A stretch of DNA of 64,000 nt from PALSA-693 sp963834725. GTDB lineage: Bacteria > Actinomycetota > Acidimicrobiia > Acidimicrobiales > Palsa-688. The stretch covers positions 4,960,001 through 5,024,000 of the forward strand of contig CAWICN010000001.1 of assembly GCA_963834725.1 (NCBI GenBank), written 5' to 3'. The notes below the pieces were generated by a model. It searched no databases. It was not told where the DNA came from and was given only the letters and a program-made list of their open reading frames with translations. The position numbers were made by a program, and so were the translations under genes. Of the stretch, positions 18,115 through 26,663 are shown piece after piece (position 1 is the first letter of the stretch; each line of letters starts with the position of its first letter).

Positions 18115-18758
18115 GGCGTGGCCTTGTGCACCAAGGAGGCGGTTGCCTCGGATTCTTCCTGCCGAAGCGAACCGGCGACCCGGGCCCGGGCTCGGTTGAG
18201 TCGGGAGCGCACCGTGCCCACTGGAACCCCGAGGGCCTCGGCGATCTCTTCGTAGCTCTGCTCCTCCCAGGCGAAGAGCAGAAGGGTTTGGCGCTCTGGG
18301 TCGGGGAGTTCGACTATGGCCTCGGCCACCCGGGTCCATCGGGCCTGGGCGTCGGCGGCCTGGATGGCCCGCTCGGCCGGATCGTCCGGCAGAGAGCGTC
18401 GTGCGGCAAAACGGAGGGTGGCCCGGAGGCGTCGGGCCGCGCTGCGGTGGTACTTGGCCACCACGTTGGCGGCGATCCCGTACAGCCAGGGCCGGGCGCA
18501 GTCCCGGTCGAGTTGGAACGAGCCGCGCCGCTCGAAGGCGATCCGGAAGACCTCGGCCAACAGGCCCTCGGCTTCGGCTGGATCGACTCGACGGGCCAAG
18601 AACCGGAGCAGGAGCCCGCCGTAGCGGTCGAAGAGGACCCCGAAGGTGCCGGGGTCCTCCAGAGAGGCGACGATGACCGCCGCGTCGGACTCCTCCATCT
18701 CGCTAGGTGTTCCCCGATCGCCACGTCCCGGTTCACGGCCACACGGCTTGGCGGCCAT
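18111..18758 (-). CDS. ECF RNA polymerase sigma factor
   Basis: About 215 residues from ATG 18758. Region 2 spans DPGTFGVLFDRYGGLLLRFLAR to the ARPWLYGIAANVVAKYHRS DNA-melting part, and region 4 has LPDPERQTLLLFAWEEQSYEEIAEALGVPVGTVRSRLNRAR, a clear sigma-70 r4 helix-turn-helix. Longer starts up to 18980 are possible but give a non-homologous N-terminus. It overlaps the downstream VOC-partner gene by 4 bases. The target regulon is unknown. Confidence 0.88.
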   Translation of the reverse strand: MAAKPCGREPGRGDRGTPSEMEESDAAVIVASLEDPGTFGVLFDRYGGLLLRFLARRVDPAEAEGLLAEVFRIAFERRGSFQLDRDCARPWLYGIAANVVAKYHRSAARRLRATLRFAARRSLPDDPAERAIQAADAQARWTRVAEAIVELPDPERQTLLLFAWEEQSYEEIAEALGVPVGTVRSRLNRARARVAGSLRQEESEATASLVHKATP

Positions 18759-18948
18759 GAGATCCTCGCGCCAGGATGGCGAGGCGCGAACACCGGGGGG
18801 GCTGCACCGGGGAATAGCGGCTGTTGTGGTCGATGCCGCCACTGTGGGGAGGACGCGACGGGACCACCAGGGAGACCCCAACGGGAGAAAACCTTCGACC
18901 TGGCAGTCGAGATCGCAGGGCTGGAGAGATCCAGCGGACACGCGTGGT

Positions 18949-19700
18949 TCATGGTGGAGCACCGGCGGTCCTCCCCGCATCGACGGCTACACGGTGGGTG
19001 CACCCCTGCTCACCACTGGACGTGAGCCTCCCCACGCCGGCGAGATGCGCCCCGATGCCGACGAGCTGCCATTTCTGGGTTCCGGACGCTCCGGGTGCGA
19101 CTCGAGCGATCGCCCCCCGATCAGCGGTCGTGGTGTCGGGGACCTGGCCCGTCGGGTGCGCAGGACGCGTACCGGCGACGGCAGAAATGGCCATGGGGAC
19201 CAGGGCCACCTCCAGCAGGTAGCAGACAACCGTGGGGACTGGCAGCCAGGTAGCGGTCGCCCCCGCCACCACTGGGCCCAGGCCGGCCCCCCCCCACATA
19301 GCACCGTGGCGGCAACCCTTGACGCCCGGGGCCTGCCGACGGAGGGCTCGGCGGCCACCAGCCCTGCCATGAGCGCTCCGGTGGCCACACCGACGGCGAC
19401 ACCTTGGACGGCCCGGGCGACATACAGCCAGGCGGTGCTGCGGGCAGCGGCAAAGACGAGACTGGCCGCCGCCGCCAACCCCAGGCCGCAGACACCCAGC
19501 GCTCGTGGGCCTCGACGATCAAGGATCCGGCCCGAGGCGAGAAGGGCCGGCAACAACGCCACGCGGTAGGTCGCGAAGATCAGAGTGAGGGTGAGCGGAG
19601 GAAACCCGAAGCGACGGGCGTAGACCTGGTAAAGGGAGGTGGGTTCGTTACTCCCGAGGGCCAGCCTCCCAGGGCGAATGCCGCTCCCGCGAACCGCCAC
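18949..19700 (-). pseudogene. MFS transporter remnant, frameshifted and truncated
   Basis: The first about 135 residues are the start of a major facilitator protein: FATYRVALLPALLASGRILDRRGPR carries the loop 2-3 DRRGPR motif, followed by LYVARAVQGVAVGVATGALMAGL. Within a run of nine C (19287-19295, plus strand) the frame changes, and the next two membrane segments (LGPVVAGATATWLPVPTVV) continue in another frame. Then homology ends after about six segments; a normal MFS protein has twelve. So it is broken at a homopolymer and 3'-truncated. Confidence 0.7.
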
Positions 19701-19733
19701 CGCCGGGTTACCATCGGCCTCGGCTAGGCGCCC

Positions 19734-20258
19734 TCACGGCTCGCCGAGTGGGCCGGCGAGATCCAGCTCGTACGTCTGGCCGACGAGGTCCACCCCGAAG
19801 CTGCGGTGGGGCTCCTCGGCGGTGAGGCGGAACCCGGCGCCGAGGTAGATGCGCGCAGCCGAGGTCAGCGGATCGTTGGTCCACAGCATCATTCGCCGGT
19901 AGCCGGCAGCCTGGGCGAAGGCCACGCACTCGCTCACCAGGCGCCGACCGATCTGTCGGCCACGGGCGGGCGGGTCGACCAGCAGGATTCGCAGCTGGGC
20001 CGTCTCGTCGCTTTGTCCTACGCAGAACACGCAGCCTGCCCGAGCACCGTCGACCTCGGCGATCCACGCCGCTTCCCGGCGGGAGTCGTGGTCGGCGGCG
20101 TAGTCAGCCACGATGCGTGCCACCAGCGCCTCGAAGTCAGCGTCCCAGCCGAACTCGGCGGCATAGATCTCGCCGTGGCGCATCACTACCCAGCCCAAGT
20201 CCCCTGGCTGTCCCAAAGGGCGGATCACCACCGACGAGATCGTCACCGCGCCTCCCAC
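19734..20258 (-). CDS. GNAT-family acetyltransferase
   Basis: A 174-residue GCN5-related N-acetyltransferase. Motif A is visible as LRILLVDPPARGRQIGRRLVSECVAFAQ, the acetyl-CoA pyrophosphate loop, and motif B follows in RIYLGAGFRLTAEEPH. The N-terminal part (LGWVVMRHGEIYAAEFGWD) is typical of the MarR-associated GNAT subgroup, although no MarR domain is fused here. It is divergent from a TetR gene, with only 40 bases between the starts. Confidence 0.85.
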   Translation of the reverse strand: MGGAVTISSVVIRPLGQPGDLGWVVMRHGEIYAAEFGWDADFEALVARIVADYAADHDSRREAAWIAEVDGARAGCVFCVGQSDETAQLRILLVDPPARGRQIGRRLVSECVAFAQAAGYRRMMLWTNDPLTSAARIYLGAGFRLTAEEPHRSFGVDLVGQTYELDLAGPLGEP

Positions 20259-20264
20259 TCATCT

Positions 20265-20284
20265 ACTGACACGACCGTTTCAGT
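20265..20284. promoter_or_regulatory. Putative TetR operator between divergent genes
   Basis: ACTGA (20265-20269) and TCAGT (20280-20284) form an inverted repeat with a 10-base spacer in the 40-base gap between the GNAT and TetR starts. A TetR-type dimer bound here would block both promoters. The arms are short, so this is tentative. Confidence 0.4.
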
Positions 20285-20298
20285 GCCAGACTAGCGCG

Positions 20299-20874
20299 AT
20301 GGCAGACCCTGCAAGAGCGCCATCCTCCCGCCACGAAGAGCTGCTCGAAGCGGCCTACGCCTACGCCCTGACCAACGGGTTGGCCGATCTCTCGCTGCGA
20401 CCGCTGGCTGGCGCCATCGGCTCCAGCCCCCGCGTTTTGCTCTACCTCTTCGGCTCTAAGGACGGCCTGGTGCGAGCCCTGCTGGCTCGGGCTCGGGCCG
20501 ACGAGCTGGGGATGCTCGACGCCCTCCGGGGCGACAACCCCGACGTCGGCCTGGCCGGAGCGGCCGCCCGGGTCTGGGACTGGCTCTCCGACCCCCGGCA
20601 CCGGGACCTTCTCACCCTGTGGATGGAGGGTTACGCGCGCTCGCTCGTGGACCCAACCGGGGTATGGGGCCGATTCGCAGAGATCACGGTTGCCGACTGG
20701 CTCGGCGTGCTCGCCCAGTACCAGCCGGCCGCCACGCGACGCAGCGTTGCCGGGGCCGCCCAGCGCAGCGCGGTCCTCGCCCTGCTGCGAGGAGCGCTCC
20801 TCGACCTCCTCGCCACCGGCGACGTCGAGCGCACCACCGCTGCCGTCTACCAGCAACTGGCCACTCTCCGCTGA
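20299..20874 (+). CDS. TetR/AcrR-family regulator
   Basis: A 191-residue TetR protein. The N-terminal HTH is clear: SSRHEELLEAAYAYALTNGLADLSLRPLAGAIGSSPRVLLYLFGSKDGLVRALL, where the recognition helix precedes the LLYLFGSKDGL element. The remainder is a helical ligand/dimer domain. It probably represses itself and the divergent GNAT gene. The inducer is unknown. Confidence 0.88.
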   Translation: MADPARAPSSRHEELLEAAYAYALTNGLADLSLRPLAGAIGSSPRVLLYLFGSKDGLVRALLARARADELGMLDALRGDNPDVGLAGAAARVWDWLSDPRHRDLLTLWMEGYARSLVDPTGVWGRFAEITVADWLGVLAQYQPAATRRSVAGAAQRSAVLALLRGALLDLLATGDVERTTAAVYQQLATLR

Positions 20875-21248
20875 GGCTTTCCCACGGCCGATCGGTGATC
20901 GGACAAACGTCATCGCAGCCCCGTGTCATTCGGTCTTGGTCAGCCTCAGACTCAAGTCAACGGGCCTCCCTCGCTTCGTCAGTGTCGGTGACCCGGGCGG
21001 ACGAGGGCCGGCAGGGACCTGCGAACGGGGGTGGCGGCCGGTGAGCACCGCGAGGGAGGCAACGATTCCGGTGTCTCTACCTCCGACGAGTTCCCACGCC
21101 CGTGCGATCCCAATCAGCAATGATCCGACCAGCACGTAACTGATCAAACCCCGCCCCGAATGGGCGTTGCCGCCCCGCAGGCGGCACCCCACCACATCGG
21201 CGGAGCCGGCCAACAGTTCGCCGGCCACCTGGTCGATCTGGCGGGCTC

Positions 21249-21605
21249 GTGCGCAACGGCCGCATCGTGGCTGTGATCGACTGGAGCCTTCTCGGTATGG
21301 GCGAGCCGGCAAACGATCTCGACCCCGCGTGGGACCTCTTCACGGGAAAGCACCGGCGAGCGTTCCGGGAGGCACTGAGTATCGACGACGCGACCTGGGC
21401 GCGCGCCCGCGGCTGGGCGGTGAAGGCCGTGGTCGGCGTGCTCTACTACCGCGACACCAACCCGGGGATCGTGAACCGGTGCCGGAATCGACTCCGCGTC
21501 ATGCTCATGGTCGTGGCGGCCGGCAGCGTGGGAGGTGATCCAGTCGACGACGGCGTCGAGACGTTCGGGTTCCCAGCGCACCTCGTGGTGCTGGCCGTCG
21601 CCTAG
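21249..21605 (+). pseudogene. Aminoglycoside-phosphotransferase 3' fragment
   Basis: The frame begins in the kinase core (VRNGRIVAVIDWSLLGMGEPANDL), matching the end of the catalytic loop and the Mg-binding D of APH proteins, and continues with C-terminal helices. No N-terminal lobe or HGD motif is present in frame. Upstream bases (about 21215-21248) look like a corrupted GDLVDGN segment. The last 30 codons run past homology. A gene remnant. Confidence 0.65.
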
Positions 21606-22000
21606 GTGCGGCCGAACATGGACAGGCCGATCACGTCGACGTGCCGGGCGGCGTGGGCCAGGGCGGTCTTGCCGTTGACACCGACCAGGATGGGGACGTG
21701 ATCCTGGCAGGGACGCAAGGTGGCCACGCCGTCGAGCTGGTAGTGCACTCCGGTATGCGTGACAGTCTCGCCGTCGAGGAGGCGACGCAACAGCTCGACC
21801 GACACGACCAGGCGCTCCTTGCGGCGGTCAGGCGGATCGAAGACCACGCCAAGGGCGGCGTACTCGGGGAAGGAGTGCCCGGCCCCGATGCCGACCTCCA
21901 CCCGGCCGTCGCTGAGCCGGTCCAGACTGGCCAGCTCCTGGACCAGGAGCGCCGGGTGACGGAAGTCGTTGTTGAGGACCAGCGGGCCCAGCGGGATTCG
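21602..22000 (-). pseudogene. Fragment of an LLM-class F420-dependent oxidoreductase
   Basis: Homology to luciferase-like monooxygenases starts abruptly at RIPLGPLVLNNDFRHPALL and ends at AARHVDVIGLSMFGRT just before the stop. The conserved centre (SDGRVEVGIGAGHSFPEY, VHYQLDGV, VPILVGVNG) is good, but about 50 N-terminal and 100 C-terminal residues are missing. The in-frame sequence upstream of 22000 is antisense to the methyltransferase start and not homologous. An internal fragment left by deletion. Confidence 0.7.
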
Positions 22001-22064
22001 CTCCGTGCAGCTCTGCGTCCGGCACGGCTTAGCATGCGCGAGGCTTCGCCTACGATTTCCGTTG

Positions 22065-22766
22065 ATGTCCGTCGAGGATTTGAGCGCGGCCTGGGAGGTC
22101 AACGCCGAAGAGTGGTTGGCGTGGGCGAGAACCCCGGGACATGACGCCGCGTTCTGGGACATGAACGCTCCCGCCTTCTGCGAGCTCTTGCCAGCTCCCG
22201 GCCTGAGAACGGTGGATGTCGGCTGCGGGGAGGGGCGCGTCGGGCGGATGCTCGCTGACCTGGGACACCGGGTGCGAGGCTTGGACAGCTCGCCGACCCT
22301 CGTGGACGCCGCGCGGGGTGCCGGAGGCTACGAAGAGGTCGTCTGCGGAGACGCGGCAGCGCTCCCGTGGGCGCCAGACAGCTACGACCTCGCAGTCGCG
22401 TTCATGTGCCTGATGGACATGCCGGACTCGGCCGCTGCTGTGCGAGAAATCGCCCGGGTGCTCGTGCCAGGCGGTTGTCTGTGCATCGCCCTGACCCACC
22501 CGCTCAACGGCACAGCGGAGTTCTTAGGCGACTACTTCACCGAGCGCGTCTTCGACGAGCGAGTTGATGCTGGCGGCTTGTCGATGCGCTTCGTCGGTCG
22601 TGAGCGACCCATCGGGCATTACACCCGTGTCCTTGCTGACTCTGGGTTCGTGATCGAAGAGCTTCGCGAGCCATACCCATCGGCTGAGGCGGTAGCTCGC
22701 ACGCCTCGGCTCGCCGCAGCGACAAAGCGCCCGTGGACGCTCCTGATCCGCGCTCGGTTACTTTGA
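22065..22766 (+). CDS. Class I SAM-dependent methyltransferase
   Basis: About 233 residues from ATG 22065. Motif I is LRTVDVGCGEGRVGRMLADLG, motif II VRGLDSSPTLVDAA, then DAAALPWAPDSYDLAVAFMCLMDM and VLVPGGCLCIALTHPL. C-terminally it has the IGHYTRVLADSGFVIEELREP segment of UbiE/MenG-like small-molecule methyltransferases. Substrate not determinable. Confidence 0.88.
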   Translation: MSVEDLSAAWEVNAEEWLAWARTPGHDAAFWDMNAPAFCELLPAPGLRTVDVGCGEGRVGRMLADLGHRVRGLDSSPTLVDAARGAGGYEEVVCGDAAALPWAPDSYDLAVAFMCLMDMPDSAAAVREIARVLVPGGCLCIALTHPLNGTAEFLGDYFTERVFDERVDAGGLSMRFVGRERPIGHYTRVLADSGFVIEELREPYPSAEAVARTPRLAAATKRPWTLLIRARLL

Positions 22767-22996
22767 GCGACGCGGACCCTGCCCTGACCGAGTAGTGCGA
22801 CGAAGTCGTCGGGGCCGGGTCAACGATCGTTCCTAACGTCACCCTGGGCCCAAGCGCAACCACCGCGAGCCCGTACCGGGACCGTACCTCGGCGTTCAGT
22901 GTCCCGGTCACGGACTCGATCGCGGGCTAGCCCATGACGGCCCGGCCACCCGAAAAATCGTGGGCGGCGCGTGCGACCGTCGGCCAGAATAGGGTC

Positions 22997-23662
22997 GTGG
23001 ATCCGTGGTGGCCGTTGTTCGACCTCACCCTGAGAACGCCGAGGCTCCTGTTGCGTCCGGTTCGAGATGACGACTTCGCCGGTCTGCTAGAGGCTATTGA
23101 CTCCGGTATCCACGATCCCCAGACCATGCCCTTCTCCATTCCCTGGACCGACGCCCAGCCCCCGGTGCGGCGCCGCAATACGGTCCAGTATTGGTGGCGC
23201 AATCGCGCCAACTGGAAAGCTACCGACTGGAACCTCGACCTGGTCGTGGTCTTCGACGATCATCCAATAGGCAGTCAGGCCCTGTTCGCCAAGGACTTTC
23301 CCGTATTGAAGGAGGTTGGTACAGGATCGTGGTTGGCGAGTGCATACCAAGGCCGTGGGCTCGGTAAGGAAATGCGTGCAGCGGTACTCCAGCTCGCCTT
23401 CGAGGGTCTCGAGGCTGTCGTTGCCCGCTCGGGCGCCTTCGCCGACAACCAATCGTCTGCCGGCCTGTCCCGAGCCTTGGGCTACCGCGTCAATGGTCAG
23501 TTCCGTCAAGCTCCACGAGGCAAACCGAAGGAGATGGTCAACTTTGAACTCACCAGCGCTGAGTGGAGTTCTCGCCGCGCCGGTCTCCCCTTGGCCGAGA
23601 TCGCCGGACTAGGTGACGCCCTCGGTATGTTCGGTTCCACCCAAGAACATCCGCAAACCTGA
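22997..23662 (+). CDS. RimJ/RimL-like GNAT acetyltransferase
   Basis: A GNAT protein with the RimJ/RimL start LRTPRLLLRPVRDDDFAGL, an acetyl-CoA loop SAYQGRGLGKEMRAAVLQLAF and a DNQSSAGLSRALGYRVNG motif-B region. The preferred start is GTG 22997 (about 222 residues), just before conserved sequence; GTG/ATG at 22934 gives a longer form. Such enzymes acetylate protein N-termini or small amines. Confidence 0.85.
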   Translation: MDPWWPLFDLTLRTPRLLLRPVRDDDFAGLLEAIDSGIHDPQTMPFSIPWTDAQPPVRRRNTVQYWWRNRANWKATDWNLDLVVVFDDHPIGSQALFAKDFPVLKEVGTGSWLASAYQGRGLGKEMRAAVLQLAFEGLEAVVARSGAFADNQSSAGLSRALGYRVNGQFRQAPRGKPKEMVNFELTSAEWSSRRAGLPLAEIAGLGDALGMFGSTQEHPQT

Positions 23663-23720
23663 TCTCTTTCAGATCCGGGGTCCTACCCATCGTAGCGGCG
23701 ACCGTCCGCTGAGCGATCGG

Positions 23721-24356
23721 CTACTGCGACGGATTTGGCAAACCCGGCGGTCGTGTTTTGAGCAGGCTCCACCCACCGACAGCGAACAGGCTGGCGGCCG
23801 AGATCAACCCGGCGGTGGCCTCAATCGCATCCCTGCCACCGCCAGTGACCCCCACCAATGCCCCAGCGATCCCCGCGACGAGAAACGCCGCGCCCAACCA
23901 GTAGAAGAACCCTTGAAAGAAGTGGCCGAACGCTGCAAAGTGCACTCCAACCACCGTGGCGAACCAGGCTGAGACGTACTCGCTGTGCCCAGTTGTGCCC
24001 AGTATGACCGCTCCCACTATTAGTGCCACCAGCTCAGCGACGAGGACCAGCCAATAGGCAGGCGACCCGAACAACGACTCCGATCGTGGGGGGCTGGAAC
24101 GACGAAGCCGGCCACTGCGGGCAACGATGACCACCCCCACCACGCTGCCCACGACGCGAACGGTCGCCGAGGCGGATCCAGACAGGCCAGATGCGCCCCA
24201 CTGCGTCCAGGCGATACCGAAGACGCCCGCGATCATCGCCCCCGTTAGGGCCCCACGGTCAGGTCGAGTTCTGGAGAATCCCACCGAGGCCACGGTAGTA
24301 CTCGACCTACGGCCAGGCACCGGCCGTAGGGTCCCCACTCGGCGTGCCGCTGCCAT
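23721..24356 (-). CDS. Hypothetical membrane protein
   Basis: Up to 211 residues with four or five hydrophobic segments (IAGVFGIAWTQWG, AYWLVLVAELVALIVGAVIL, WFATVVGVHFAAFGHFFQG, LGAAFLVAGIAGALVGVTGG, GLISAASLFAVGGW). The first about 30 residues are Arg-rich and may be outside the real gene. No family recognised; the FATVVGVHFAAFG segment recalls small actinobacterial membrane proteins of unknown role. Confidence 0.6.
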   Translation of the reverse strand: MAAARRVGTLRPVPGRRSSTTVASVGFSRTRPDRGALTGAMIAGVFGIAWTQWGASGLSGSASATVRVVGSVVGVVIVARSGRLRRSSPPRSESLFGSPAYWLVLVAELVALIVGAVILGTTGHSEYVSAWFATVVGVHFAAFGHFFQGFFYWLGAAFLVAGIAGALVGVTGGGRDAIEATAGLISAASLFAVGGWSLLKTRPPGLPNPSQ

Positions 24357-24489
24357 TCCTCAGCCTGCCCCGGCACGCCGCCTTCTCTTTTGGGATCCGC
24401 TCCCGGGCACCCGGCCCCCGTGGCGAAGGGTCCTCCCGATCCGCCATCGTAAGTCGCTAACGGCCTTAGCGGACCTTCGGTTCGGATGT

Positions 24490-25032
24490 TTACCACTGAT
24501 TCGATGCGCTCGGCGGCTCTAGGCCAAGATCAGCGCGGACCAGTTTGGCATCGGCAAAGACCAACGATTGACCTGTAACAGTGCCGGCCCGGAGGTCAGA
24601 CGCGAGCGCGTCGAGGGCCGTGGCCAGATTGCCCACGTCTTTCTGGGCGCTCCCAGGCCAGGATTGTTGCCGTAGCGCCCTGGCGTTGGCGGTGACCAGG
24701 CCGGCCAGCTTGTCGAGCTGCGGGTAAGTCGCGCTACGGATCGAGGCGGTGTAGACGTCCGACGCAGCGACGTCCTGGAGATACTGGGCCTGGGCCTGGT
24801 AGTCGATCGCCGGCGCCATGGTCGTGGTGACAGGTGCCGTCGAGGTTGGGAAGGATGTGACCGTCGCCGGTGGCACCGTCGACGCCGCCGAGGTCGTGGA
24901 GGACGTTGCTGTGGGCGCGATTGTGGTCGCCGGATCCGTCCCTGCCCGGGTTGCAGTCGATCCACATCCTGCCACTCCCACCATGATCAGCACGCTGGTT
25001 GCGGCGGCCGTAACTGTCCGCGGTCCCGTCAT
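24490..25032 (-). CDS. Putative lipoprotein of unknown function
   Basis: ATG 25032 starts a lipoprotein signal: a short charged head, hydrophobic TAAATSVLIMVGVAG, then the lipobox Cys (VAGC). A Thr/Ala/Pro-rich linker (about 40 residues) leads to a helical C-terminal domain (about residues 85-180) with IDYQAQAQYLQDVAASD and an LGLEPPS end. Surface-anchored; role unknown. Longer upstream starts are rejected because they place the signal inside the protein. Confidence 0.7.
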   Translation of the reverse strand: MTGPRTVTAAATSVLIMVGVAGCGSTATRAGTDPATTIAPTATSSTTSAASTVPPATVTSFPTSTAPVTTTMAPAIDYQAQAQYLQDVAASDVYTASIRSATYPQLDKLAGLVTANARALRQQSWPGSAQKDVGNLATALDALASDLRAGTVTGQSLVFADAKLVRADLGLEPPSASNQW

Positions 25033-25349
25033 GCCGTATAGCTTCTCGCGCCGGGTCGGTGCCAACAACTCGCGCTGCAACTCCGCCAGGAGCCCCGGCA
25101 GCGGGATGTCCCGGTGTCGGATCTCCTTTTCGGTGGCCGTGGACCAACCGCCGCCGGGTCCTCGCACTGTGTCGATTGGGGATCCCCCTCTGACGACGGT
25201 CCTGATTGATGACCAAGCCATCCGATGCGTCCCGGCTGTCGTTGGTCATCTACGAGAGCCGGGAAGTGCGGCCGCTTCTCTTTTGTCCTGCCAACGAGCT
25301 GCTTAGCGTCAGGTCCCGCAGCCGAAGGACGCGACACTGGTCACCGCGG

Positions 25350-25598
25350 TTAGCACGTGAAGCCCGCTTCGGTGTCGGCGGCGATGATCTCGGTATGGAA
25401 GCGCTTGTGGACGACCCAGTGGCGCTCACCAAGCAGGTTCAGCTGGCCCCATCGACCGGATACCGGGCCCAGTTGAGTGTGCCGAGGCAACGTGGCCGTG
25501 ATCGACGTGGGCTTGGCACCGCCGGACAGCTTGCTGCTGTCCAGCACGTAGATGGCGTCCTCCGTGACCGCCACGCAGCAGTACTTGATCCAGAACAT
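25350..25598 (-). CDS. Conserved hypothetical protein, C-terminal part
   Basis: From ATG 25598 the product (82 residues, MFWIKYCCVAVTEDAIYVLD, then KLSGGAKPTSITATLPR and QLGPVSGRWGQL) resembles the PH-like part of conserved actinobacterial hypothetical proteins that describe a channel-like strand order. The open frame extends upstream without a stop (to at least about 25720) and contains a Gly/Pro-rich stretch, so the real start is probably further up. No function known. Confidence 0.5.
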   Translation of the reverse strand: MFWIKYCCVAVTEDAIYVLDSSKLSGGAKPTSITATLPRHTQLGPVSGRWGQLNLLGERHWVVHKRFHTEIIAADTEAGFTC

Positions 25599-25976
25599 CG
25601 TCAGCCCCGTGGCGTAGTTGATGAGAAAGAAGCGAAGTGCGGGGCAGCCTGGCAGATGAATGCGCGCCGGACCTGGCTGCCCGGGGGCAGGAACGGCGCC
25701 GACCGCTCCACGAGGTCCTGGCGCGGTGCCACGTCAGTTCCAGCTTCTCGTAACCATGCCTGGGCGACTATACGGCCGCGCCGCAGAGACGACCTTGAGG
25801 ACTCGGGCGCGTTTCGGGGACGGGCACTAAAGCAGCGTCCCGGACGCCGATCACCTGCGGTACAAACGGCCGTTCGGCTCGCAAGTCCCGTCGGGCTCGC
25901 CGCAGCAGGTTCGCTTACGGGGCAGCGTGTTCTGGCCGTCCTGCGGCGACCGGTGGATGTTGACGGCAGGGACGCT

Positions 25977-26441
25977 GTGGAAGACGATGTCTTCGTGGCC
26001 ACGCGCAATGCCTCCATTCCGCCGTACTCCGTCCTGCCGGTCCTCGCCGATGACGACGTCGGCGCGGCCGTCGAGTGGCTGACCCGGGTCTTCGGGTTCG
26101 CCGAACGCGTCCAGATCGGTGACCACCGAGCTCAGCTCAGCGCCAGCGGTGGCGCCGTGATCGTCGTCCATGCGTCGCCGATGCGACGCATGGACGGCGA
26201 TCCCCGGCCGCCGAGGATGGCGTCACGCAGTCGGTCATGGTTCGCGTCCAGGACGTCAATGCGCACTACCAGGCCGCGGTCGCGGCCGGCGCGCAGGTAA
26301 CGAGCGAACCCGCCGAACTACTCGTATGGCGAGCGGCAGTACAGCGTGCGTGACCCGGCCGGCCATCTGTGGACCTTCACCGAGTCGGTGACCGACACTG
26401 CGCCCGAGACCTGGGGTGGTGTGACCGTTTCGGCGTGGTAG
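25977..26441 (+). pseudogene. VOC-family gene broken by two single-base shifts
   Basis: From GTG 25977 (or 25995) the frame encodes SVLPVLADDDVGAAVEWLTRVFGFAERVQI, a VOC N-terminus. Around 26210 one base is missing and the next part (VTQSVMVRVQDVNAHYQAA) continues in a second frame. Around 26316 an extra C shifts it again into YSYGERQYSVRDPAGHLW, the usual C-terminal VOC signature. The reading is colinear through all three frames and ends at TAG 26439-26441. Confidence 0.75.
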
Positions 26442-26663
26442 CGGCCCGTCACGCACACGTGGCACGGCCGTGACGTGTGATCCCACGTCTGGCGCGAGCT
26501 GCCCCTGCGATCAGTGCCCGAGCCGCGACATCACATGCGATGCCACACCAGGTGAGCGATCGCCGCCGAGCACGACTTGGAGCATGGGCCCCGTCGTGTC
26601 GCCATCGCCAGGGCGGCGCTCTGCCGCCGCGTGGAGGTTTCGGCTTTCGGGCTGACCGGGCAG

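Noticed and set aside
18114..18339. 75-residue N-terminal extension of the sigma-linked VOC protein
   Set aside because: It lies within the sigma factor gene in another frame; the ATG in the ATGA overlap fits translation coupling.
21160..21605. Active aminoglycoside resistance gene
   Set aside because: Only the C-terminal lobe of the kinase fold is encoded; the nucleotide-binding lobe and HGD loop are absent in frame.
25206..26300. A 364-residue frame over the VOC remnant
   Set aside because: Only the last about 110 codons before the first frame break are homologous to anything; the rest is antisense to the 25350-25598 gene or non-coding.
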